The notes under the pieces are model-generated. The model saw only the letters and a program-made list of their open reading frames with translations. It was not told where the DNA came from and did not search any database. Below, piece after piece: positions 1-7,700 of a stretch of DNA of 17,570 nucleotides (position 1 is its first letter; each line of letters starts with the position of its first letter). Source of the DNA: Kiritimatiellia bacterium (lineage in GTDB: Bacteria; Verrucomicrobiota; Kiritimatiellia; RFP12; UBA1067). The DNA is taken from NCBI GenBank assembly GCA_900771305.1, contig CAAGNL010000201.1, positions 1-17,570 of the forward strand, written 5' to 3'. Both the position numbers and the translations under genes were made by a program.

Positions 1-2
1 AG

Positions 3-164
3 CTCTTCCACCGCCTCACCAAGCAGGCCTTTGAACATCGCCGCAAACAGCTGGGCGCCATCTTCAAAGGCGTAATCGAATCGACCGCACGTGCAGAACA
101 ACTCTCCAATGAGGAGTGGCTGGAGCTGGCGCAGGGGCTGAGTTCGCGGCCGGTCGCGGAGTGA
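3..164 (+). CDS. rsmA: RsmA/KsgA C-terminal fragment (16S rRNA dimethyladenosine transferase), 5' truncated by window edge
   Basis: Reading frame 3 is open from the window edge to a TGA at 162-164 and gives the last 53 residues of a protein. The stretch with FHRLTKQAFEHRRKQLGAIF followed by an acidic 'LSNEEWLELAQGL' segment matches the C-terminal helical subdomain of RsmA/KsgA, where an AFxxRRKxL motif and a final 'ELS..E...La..l' helix are typical. The enzyme dimethylates two adjacent adenines near the 3' end of 16S rRNA during small-subunit maturation. The catalytic Rossmann domain lies outside the window. The gene converges on the ATPase gene at 186-1886 with only 21 bases between stop codons and is functionally unrelated to the pilus locus. 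The identification rests on the C-terminal motif only. Confidence 0.85.
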   Translation, partial: LFHRLTKQAFEHRRKQLGAIFKGVIESTARAEQLSNEEWLELAQGLSSRPVAE

Positions 165-170
165 CCGGCC
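148..170. terminator. Hairpin between convergent genes (possible bidirectional terminator)
   Basis: A perfect 8-bp inverted repeat, GGCCGGTC / GACCGGCC, encloses a 7-base loop and overlaps the rsmA stop codon. It sits between convergently transcribed genes, where a shared terminator is expected. Neither side has a clear T-tract (a C-rich run follows on the + strand), so intrinsic termination may be weak or assisted by Rho. Confidence 0.4.
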
Positions 171-185
171 CCCATCCCCCTCGAT

Positions 186-1886
186 TTAGGTGTAGCGCAA
201 AACCTCGTCGACAGTCGTGTAGCCGTCGAGAATCGCACGCACACCATCCTCGCGCATCGTCCGCATGCCAAGCTCGCGCGCCTTCTCGCGGATGATCAGC
301 GTGGGTGAGCGGGCATTGATGAGCTCACGGATCGGGTTCGTGACGCGGAGATACTCGAAGATGGCCTTACGCCCCTTGTAGCCCGTACCGTTGCACGTCT
401 TGCATCCCTTGCCGAAGAAGAACTGGCGTCCGCCGATTTCGTCGCGCTGGAGATTGATGCGGTCGAGGGTCTCGTCGTCGGGATCGTAGCCCTCCTTGCA
501 ACCCTTGCAGCATGTACGCAGAAGTCGCTGACCAAGCACGGCCTCGAGCGTGGACGCCACCATGTACGGAGCCACGTTCATATCGACGAAACGCATCACG
601 GCGCCGGCGGCGTCGTTCGTGTGCAGGGTGGAGAACACCAAGTGGCCGGTCAGTGCGGCCTGGATGGCGATTTCCGCCGTCTCCAAGTCACGAATTTCGC
701 CGACCATGATGATGTCCGGGTCCTGACGCAGGAAGGCGCGCAGCACCTTGGCGAACGTGTTGCCGACTTCGTGATTGATCGGCACCTGGACGATGCCGTC
801 CATATCGTATTCGACAGGCTCCTCGGCGGTGAGCAGCTTCGAATCGATCGTGTTGATGCGGCGCAGCACGGAGTAGAGCGTCGTCGTCTTGCCGGAGCCC
901 GTCGGGCCGGTCACGACGATGATACCGTTCGGCTTCTCGATGTCCATCGTGATCTGCTCGTAGACATCTTCCGGCAAACCCACGTTTTCAAGATCGAGGG
1001 ACGTGGCGCTCTGGTCGAGAATACGCATCACCACGGACTCGCCGTGGGAGGTTGGCAGGCAACTCACACGCAGATCGACGGGACGGCCCGCGACCGTAAT
1101 CGCGATGCGTCCGTCCTGCGGGATACGACGTTCGGCGATGTTGAGGTTCGCCATGATCTTCACACGGGAGATGATGGCGGGAGCCATGGAGACGTCCGGA
1201 GCCTTCACTTCGTAGAGGGCGCCATCGACACGGTAGCGAATCTTGAAATCGTGCTCAAAGGGCTCGATGTGGATATCGGCCGCGCGATCCACGACGCCCT
1301 GATAGAGGATCATGTTGACGAACTTGACGACGGCGTTGTTGTTCGCCGCGCCTTCGAGGGCGGCCACGTCATTTGGATCGCTCTTGAGGCTCTCGTCGCT
1401 CTCCATGCCCTCGCCGATGGACTTGAGCATATCCGCCACGGAGTCGCTCGCGTCGCCATAGTGCTGGGAGATGCGCTCGTTGACGTCCTTCTCGCGCGCC
1501 ATAACGAAGCGGACTTCCTTCGAAAGGGAGAACGCGATCTCGTCGGAGACGCGGGGATCCACGAGATTGGAGGTGGCCAGCGTGACGCTGCTGACATCCG
1601 CCCCCACGCAGATCACGTTGTACATACGTGCGATCGATGCGGGAATGGCGTTGACGACATCGTCGTCCAGCTCCATGTTCGCAAGATCGACGACCTCGCA
1701 CCCCTGATAGGCCGCCATCATGCCGAGGAGCGAATCCTCGTCGAGATAGCCGCCGTCGACAATGATTTCCCGAGCGGTCTTTCCGCCGGAATTTACCTGT
1801 TCCTCCCGAATCGTCTCAACGCCGTCCTTGTCAAGGACACCGTTCTGGACGAGGAGATCGAGCAGTGGGTCAAACTGTGCTGCCAT
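186..1886 (-). CDS. Second type IV pilus/T2SS assembly ATPase (PilB/GspE family)
   Basis: 566-residue secretion ATPase that would power pilin polymerisation at the inner membrane as a hexamer. An N-terminal MshEN/GspE-N-type region covers about residues 1-145, followed by an acidic linker and the ATPase core. Walker A GPTGSGKT is at 327-334, the Asp-box position reads AEEPVE at 354-359, Walker B DIIMVGEIRD at 391-400 and the His box GHLVFSTLHT at 414-423. A zinc-type tetracysteine (C460/C463 and C495/C498) identifies the extension (PilB/GspE) rather than PilT class. The start ATG abuts the pilT stop (TAA then ATG), so it is the last gene of a pilB-pilT-pilB trio. The Asp box is AEEPVE where the first paralogue (3003-4667) has VEDPVE. 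It could instead be a GspE serving a secretion system; the two roles cannot be separated from sequence alone. Confidence 0.9.
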   Translation of the reverse strand: MAAQFDPLLDLLVQNGVLDKDGVETIREEQVNSGGKTAREIIVDGGYLDEDSLLGMMAAYQGCEVVDLANMELDDDVVNAIPASIARMYNVICVGADVSSVTLATSNLVDPRVSDEIAFSLSKEVRFVMAREKDVNERISQHYGDASDSVADMLKSIGEGMESDESLKSDPNDVAALEGAANNNAVVKFVNMILYQGVVDRAADIHIEPFEHDFKIRYRVDGALYEVKAPDVSMAPAIISRVKIMANLNIAERRIPQDGRIAITVAGRPVDLRVSCLPTSHGESVVMRILDQSATSLDLENVGLPEDVYEQITMDIEKPNGIIVVTGPTGSGKTTTLYSVLRRINTIDSKLLTAEEPVEYDMDGIVQVPINHEVGNTFAKVLRAFLRQDPDIIMVGEIRDLETAEIAIQAALTGHLVFSTLHTNDAAGAVMRFVDMNVAPYMVASTLEAVLGQRLLRTCCKGCKEGYDPDDETLDRINLQRDEIGGRQFFFGKGCKTCNGTGYKGRKAIFEYLRVTNPIRELINARSPTLIIREKARELGMRTMREDGVRAILDGYTTVDEVLRYT

Positions 1887-2981
1887 TTAGCGACGCCCCA
1901 TTTCTTCCTTAAGCTTCGCGACAATCGTGTCGGGATCCTGCGACTTCGTGATGAGCTCGTCGTAGGAGATGTAGCCATGCCGATAATGGTCCAGCAGGCA
2001 CGCGTCGAGCGTGACCATACCGAACTTCGCACCGGTCTGGATGTCTGAACGAATCTGAAAGGTCTTGTTGTCCCGGATGCGGCTGCGGATCGACGGCGTG
2101 GCGAGCATGATCTCGAACGCGGCGATACGACCGTGGACCTGTCCGTCTGGACCGAGTTTCGGCAGAAGAATCTGCGAGATCACGGCCTGCAGGCCAACGG
2201 AAAGCTGCGTACGGACCTGTTCCTGCTGATCGGTCGGGAACGCATCGACGATACGGTCAATCGTCTCCGCGGCACCTGTCGTGTGGAGCGTCCCGAAGAC
2301 GAGGTGGCCCGTCTCGGCGGCGGCGATGGCCGCGCCGATCGTCTCCAGGTCGCGCATCTCGCCGACGAGGATCACGTCCGGGTCCTGCCGGAGCGCGCGG
2401 CGGATCGCCTCGGCGAAGGACGGCACGTCGGACCCGATCTCGCGCTGCGTAACCAGCGACTTCTTCGACGTATGGTAGAATTCGATCGGGTCCTCGATCG
2501 TGATGATATGCACACCACGCTCCTGGTTGATCACATCGATCATGGAGGCGAGTGTCGTGGACTTGCCGGATCCGGTCGGCCCCGTCACGAGAATGAGACC
2601 GCGCGGCTTGAAGAGAAGCTCCCGCACGGAATCAGGGAGACCAATCTGCCGAAGCGTGAGCAGCGTGGAGGGGATCATGCGCAGAACGCAGCCCCAGCGC
2701 TTGCGCTCCTTGAAGACCGAGACGCGGAAACGCGTACCATCTTCGTGGGAAAGCGCGAAATCGGCACCACCGCTCCTCTCCACTTCGGCGACCTGCTCGG
2801 GCGTCATGATTTCGTGGCAGAGAGTGAACGTGTCCTCCTCCGTGAACGAATCGTCGGCAATTGCGACAAGCTCGCCATGAACGCGCAGCTCCGGCGGCAT
2901 CAACGCGCGGACGTGCAGGTCGGACGCTCCTTCATCGATCGTCGCCTGCAGCAGGTCCTTCATTGTAATCTCAGTGGCCAT
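1887..2981 (-). CDS. pilT: Type IV pilus retraction ATPase PilT
   Basis: 364-residue hexameric retraction ATPase that depolymerises the pilus at the inner membrane. Numbered from the ATG at 2981, it shows Walker A GPTGSGKS at 134-141, Asp box IEDPIE at about 162-167, Walker B DVILVGEMRD at 202-211 and His box GHLVFGTLHT at 225-234. It has no tetracysteine. A C-terminal SIRSRIRD corresponds to the AIRNLIRE retraction motif of PilT. Length and lack of the MshEN domain fit PilT. A GTG six bases upstream is in frame, but the AAGGG ribosome-binding sequence is correctly spaced (5 nt) for the ATG at 2981 and abuts the GTG, so ATG is chosen. The gene follows the upstream ATPase by 21 nt and touches the next gene directly. 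Confidence 0.93.
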   Translation of the reverse strand: MATEITMKDLLQATIDEGASDLHVRALMPPELRVHGELVAIADDSFTEEDTFTLCHEIMTPEQVAEVERSGGADFALSHEDGTRFRVSVFKERKRWGCVLRMIPSTLLTLRQIGLPDSVRELLFKPRGLILVTGPTGSGKSTTLASMIDVINQERGVHIITIEDPIEFYHTSKKSLVTQREIGSDVPSFAEAIRRALRQDPDVILVGEMRDLETIGAAIAAAETGHLVFGTLHTTGAAETIDRIVDAFPTDQQEQVRTQLSVGLQAVISQILLPKLGPDGQVHGRIAAFEIMLATPSIRSRIRDNKTFQIRSDIQTGAKFGMVTLDACLLDHYRHGYISYDELITKSQDPDTIVAKLKEEMGRR

Positions 2982-3002
2982 AGTCACCCTTCGGTCGCGT
3001 CG

Positions 3003-4667
3003 TCAGTCCGCATCGCCCATCGTCGCCTGGAGAACTTCCCTGAGGGACGTCATACCTGAGGCAACCTTCAACATGCCATCCTCGCGCAGCGTACGCATAC
3101 CCATTTCACGGGCGCGCTGACGCAGAATCGTGGAAGGCGCATGGTCGAAGATGAGTCGCTGGATCGTGTCGTCCACTTCGAAGATCTCGAAGATGCCCTT
3201 ACGGCCCTTGTAGCCACCATTGCACTTGGCGCAGCCCTTGCCCACGTACATATGCTCGGGGATGACCTTGGCAATCGAGCCCAGCATCTTGAGATCGCGT
3301 TCGGTTGGCGTATACTCTTCCTTGCAGTTCACGCAGATCGCGCGCACGAGACGCTGCGCGAGGCAGGCGCGCACGGCGGAGGCCACGAGGAACGGCTTGC
3401 AGCCCATATCCGTCAAACGGGTGATGGCCGAAGGCGCGTCGTTCGTGTGGAGCGTGGAGAACACCAAGTGACCCGTGAGGGCCGCCTCCATGGCGATACC
3501 GGCGGTTTCCTCGTCTCGAATTTCTCCGATCATCACGATGTTCGGGGCCTGACGCAGAATGGAGCGGAGGGCCGCCGAGAAGTCAAGGCCGACATCGCGG
3601 TTCACCTGCACCTGGTTGATGCCCGACATCTGGTATTCGACAGGATCCTCGACGGTGATGATCTTGCGGTCCGGCAGGTTGATCTGTCCAAGAGCCGCGT
3701 ACAATGTCGTAGACTTGCCCGAGCCGGTCGGTCCCGTTACGAGCACCACGCCATCGGAAAGATGGATGAATCGCTCGAATTTATTCTGGTCGTCGGAGAG
3801 GAAGCCCAGCTGCGGCAGACCAAGAGAGAGGTTCGTCTTGTCGAGAATACGCATGACGATCGATTCGCCATGGTTCGTCGGCACGGTCGACACACGGAGG
3901 TCGAGATCGCGTCCACCCACGTTCACCTGGATACGGCCGTCCTGCGGAATGCGCTTCTCGGAGATCTTGATCTTCGACATGATCTTGATTCGCGAGATGA
4001 TGGCGCCCTGCAGGCGCTTCGGCGGCGAGTCCATCTTGCGGAGGGCTCCGTCAATGCGGTACCGCACGCGGAATTCCTTCTCCATCGGCTCCAGATGGAT
4101 ATCGGAGGCCTTCATCTTGATCGCGTTGGAGAGGATCATCGTGCTGAGGCGGATCACGGGAGCGTCGTCGCCGTCGGCCGACTCCTCGCCGCCATAGCCG
4201 TCGTCGGTGCGGGTCGTCACCTGCTCGGCGCCACTCGGATAGAGCTTCTCCATGACGGCCTTGACTTCCTCGGAAGGAGCCAGAACCGCCTGAACATCCT
4301 TTCCGTGCAGCACATAACGGAGGGAATCAACCGCATCGTAGCCCATCGGATCCGACAGGACAACCGTCACGGACTCGGCATCGGCCATCACGGGCGCGAC
4401 ACCGTACTTGCGCGCAATCTCGGGCGCGATTTCCTTTCCAACCTCCGGATCGATCGCAGAGGGATCGATGCTCACGTACTTGATGCCAAACATGTCGGCG
4501 ATCGTCCCGAGAACATCATCCTCCGTCAACGTGCCCGAGGCAACGAGCACGTCAAGCGTCGTCTCGTTGCCTTCGCGCATCGCCTGAGATGCGACTTCCA
4601 GCTGTTCGGCGGAAACATACCCCTTCTCGCGAAGGAGCTGAAGAACATATTCGTCGTTTGAGGTCAT
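3003..4667 (-). CDS. pilB: Type IV pilus/T2SS assembly ATPase (PilB/GspE family)
   Basis: 554-residue extension ATPase, first gene of the ATPase trio. An N-terminal MshEN-type domain covers residues 1-145, then a short Gly/Asp-rich linker (about 150-168), then the core. Walker A GPTGSGKS is at 312-319, Asp box VEDPVE at 339-344 and His box GHLVFSTLHT at 399-408. The Walker B region is LRQAPNIVMIGEIRD (371-385), where relatives usually read LRQDPDIIM. The zinc tetracysteine is C445/C448 and C479/C482. The ATG at 4667 has no Shine-Dalgarno sequence; a consensus TATAAT lies 14 nt upstream, so the transcript is probably almost leaderless. It would act on the (unseen) PilC platform and, by analogy, PilM/N. 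PilB and GspE are not separable here; the adjacent pilT favours a pilus role. Confidence 0.9.
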   Translation of the reverse strand: MTSNDEYVLQLLREKGYVSAEQLEVASQAMREGNETTLDVLVASGTLTEDDVLGTIADMFGIKYVSIDPSAIDPEVGKEIAPEIARKYGVAPVMADAESVTVVLSDPMGYDAVDSLRYVLHGKDVQAVLAPSEEVKAVMEKLYPSGAEQVTTRTDDGYGGEESADGDDAPVIRLSTMILSNAIKMKASDIHLEPMEKEFRVRYRIDGALRKMDSPPKRLQGAIISRIKIMSKIKISEKRIPQDGRIQVNVGGRDLDLRVSTVPTNHGESIVMRILDKTNLSLGLPQLGFLSDDQNKFERFIHLSDGVVLVTGPTGSGKSTTLYAALGQINLPDRKIITVEDPVEYQMSGINQVQVNRDVGLDFSAALRSILRQAPNIVMIGEIRDEETAGIAMEAALTGHLVFSTLHTNDAPSAITRLTDMGCKPFLVASAVRACLAQRLVRAICVNCKEEYTPTERDLKMLGSIAKVIPEHMYVGKGCAKCNGGYKGRKGIFEIFEVDDTIQRLIFDHAPSTILRQRAREMGMRTLREDGMLKVASGMTSLREVLQATMGDAD

Positions 4668-4681
4668 TTTGCTTGGAGATG

Positions 4682-4710
4682 ATTATACCTAATTCCCGCG
4701 TCGCATGCAA
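4682..4710 (-). promoter_or_regulatory. Sigma-70-type promoter for the pilB-pilT-pilB trio
   Basis: On the - strand TTGCAT (4710-4705) and a perfect TATAAT (4687-4682) are separated by 17 nt. The predicted start of transcription, near 4675, leaves a leader of only about 8 nt before the ATG at 4667, which agrees with the absence of a ribosome-binding site there. No terminator hairpin lies between this promoter and the upstream LRR gene, so read-through from the pilMNOPQ operon is also possible. Confidence 0.65.
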
Positions 4711-4718
4711 GCGAGCTC

Positions 4719-7700
4719 TCACTCCTGAACGGTCACCTTGAAGAACATCGAGGGGACCTCTGGATCGGGTTCAAAAATGAAGCGCATCACTCCATCCAGT
4801 CCAATCAAGGTCCCTTCGTAGTCCCAGATCCCCGAAGCAAGATCTGTCGTGCGCCACAAATGATAGACACGCCCGGTCTCCGCCGTCCACGTCACTTCAA
4901 ACTTCCTCACACCAGGATCTGTCGACAGCAGTCTCGCACCCGTCAACGGCACGGGAGCGTCCTGGGCCTGACGCACGGACGTAAAGCCACTGCCCTCAAA
5001 CGCCTTCAAGTTGAGCGCCACCGTCGACGGCAGCACTGCCATCTGCACAACGACCTGACGCGTCCGCGTCGCAACGGATACCGTCGTCGATCCCGACGAC
5101 GTCGCACTCGACTGCGACGGATCGACTGCAAACGGGCCCGTCACGGGTTCGACTAGTGGTGCTACGAATCCGCAACCTTCGAACGCCGAATCAGCCAGAT
5201 TGGTCACACCCGCCCAAAGCGCACTCCACGCCACGGTCGGAACGCCGTTCGAGACACTGTACCCCGTCACCACGGCATTCGTCGTGACGGTCGTCCCCTT
5301 CGTGTTCACGACCTTCTTTTCGGTCAGTCGTTCCGTCAGGTTGGAATAGACAGGCGCGAACTCAAACGCCGTCGGTACGCGCACCAACGTCAGACCACGA
5401 TCCGCATACAGAATTCCGTTCGCCGCCGACAGCGCCACGCCCCCCTCGGCGACCTCGTACGCCCCGATATTCGGCAATCCGTTGAACACTGTCGGCGCGA
5501 CACCTCCCACACGATAGCCGCCCAGCACGGCCGGCACGACCACCGTCAGATTGTCGTCCGACGGCAACCCGCGCACACCCGTGATCTGCGCGAGTCCGCG
5601 GCGTACCTCATACATCCAGATCACACCGTCAATTTCATCTGCCCCGCGTTCGACCGGACCGCAGGAGATCGGCCGCGCATCGGCGCCGGCAGGCCACAGT
5701 CCGCTCGCCGGCAGGTTCGTGGTCGAATTCCCATCCCATCCAATCGTACCCGCCGAGACCGACGTCAGCAACGTCGACGGCGTGCCCGCATAGATGTCCG
5801 CCGCCCCCAGCGTCGGCGCATCGCCCGCAAAACACACGTTCGTCAGGGCACGACAATTCTGGAACGCCCCCTCGCCAATCTCCTGAACCGACAACGGAAC
5901 GAAAACGTCCTTCAGGCGGAAGCAACCGTCACATGCCTCCGATCCGATCACGGTGCATGTCTTCGGCAACGCCAGAACCTCCTGGCGCGCAGGGCACGAG
6001 ATCAGTTCCGTGTAGTCCCTGTCGTAGAGAGCTCCGTCCGCAGTCCTGGCGAAGTACGACTGCTCGGACGCCAAAGTGAACGAGAGCACATTGAACGCAC
6101 CCGCCGCCGGATTCCCCTCGACGTAAATCAGACTGTCCGGCAGCTCGACCGACGTCAGCGCCGTTCCGACAAAGGGACGATACCCCAGACTCCGCACGCC
6201 ATAGCCCAGGGCGACCGACACCAGCGAATCGCAGTTCGTGAAGACGAAATCCCCAAACTGCGTGATCGTCTGATCCGTGGGCGTCGAGACCGACGTCACG
6301 CCACGGCAATTCGCGAACGCGCAGGTGCCGACGCGCTTGACCACATATCCTCCCAACGACGACGGCAGCGTCACCGCGCCAACCGTGTTCACGTCGATCG
6401 CGGCAATGGGATTCCCATCGGCGTCCTCGTTGTAGACTTCGGCCACGCCGCCGACCACGCGATAGTGCCAGCCCGCCTCCTCGCGGATCTGGGACCCGCC
6501 TGCGACGCCCGACCCGAGAACCGTCAACGCCCGGCCGCACCACATCGTGCCGGACCAACCCGCCGTTTCGGCCGAAGCATAGGTGACGAGCGACTGGGGG
6601 GTGTCCTGATAGAGTGCGTCGCCATCCGCGACGATGAGCGGCGCGTCGCCCGTGAACGTCACCGTCTTCAGCACAATGCACCCTGCGAACGCCTCCGAAC
6701 CGATCTCGTCCACCGACGCCGGAATCGTAAGGTCGGTCAACGTGGCGGGACACGCCACCAACGTCGTGAGGTCCGCACTGTACAGGACGCCGTCGATTGC
6801 CGTGAACGCCCGATTCCCGGCCTCCACCTGAACGGCCGTCGCCCATTCACACCCTGCGAGAGGATTCCCCGCCGTCGCCTTCAAACGCTTCGGCAGAGTC
6901 AATGACTCCAGCGACGTGCCTTCAAATGGACGATACCCGAGAGTCTGCAGATACGGTCCGAGCCTGACGTCCTCCAGATAGAAGCAGTCCGCAAAGGCGT
7001 ATGCGCCAATCTCGACAACCTTGTCCGGAATCGTCGCAGAGCACACGTCCAATCCCGACAGCGCACCTTCGCCGATGTACTTGACCGTATAGCCGTCCAG
7101 CGCCGACGGAACGACAAGCTCGTCACCGTCCGGCAGAGGCTGCATCGCCGCCCCCCCGTTGCAGAAGATCATCGCCGCGTTGTTCGTCACGATGTAGTAC
7201 CAGGTCGTACCGTCCACGACGGCGGACTTCTGTCCGCCCGAAACGGGCGGCGTAACCGAATCCTCTTTCACGACATGACGCCCGTGTTCTCCCGTCGTCG
7301 GCCACAGCGCCCCCGTCGCAGGCCAATCCGCCACATATGGATTGTCCGCCGAAACATGGACCTCCAGATCGCGCGGCGCGCCGCGGAAAACGTTTTCTTC
7401 AAACGTCGCGGGGACGCCCCCCGTGAAGACGACGTTCTGCAGACGATCGCACCCATCAAACAGCCCTTCGCCCGCAAGCACGGTCAAATCTGTCGGCATC
7501 TTCAGTTCCTTCAGCCGCAGACAGCCGCGAAAGGCGTCCATGGAAATTTCCCGCAACGCCACCGGCAGACTCAATTCTGAAATCCGGAAGCAACCTGCAA
7601 ACGCCTCCTCGCCGATCTTTGTCACCGAAGACGGCAGACGAACCGACTCGCGACGCGCCGGACATGAAACGACCGTTTCGCAATCCTTGTCGTAAAGAAC

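Noticed and set aside
621..2048. Long + strand open frame opposite the second assembly ATPase and pilT
   Set aside because: Composition is His/Arg/Asp-rich antisense shadow; the - strand frames carry full Walker and His-box motifs.
2982..2987. GTG start for PilT
   Set aside because: The AAGGG ribosome-binding sequence runs into this GTG; spacing fits the ATG at 2981.
3141..4661. 506-codon + strand open frame opposite pilB
   Set aside because: Mirror frame of a clear PilB coding sequence in GC-rich DNA; no recognisable domain or ribosome-binding site.
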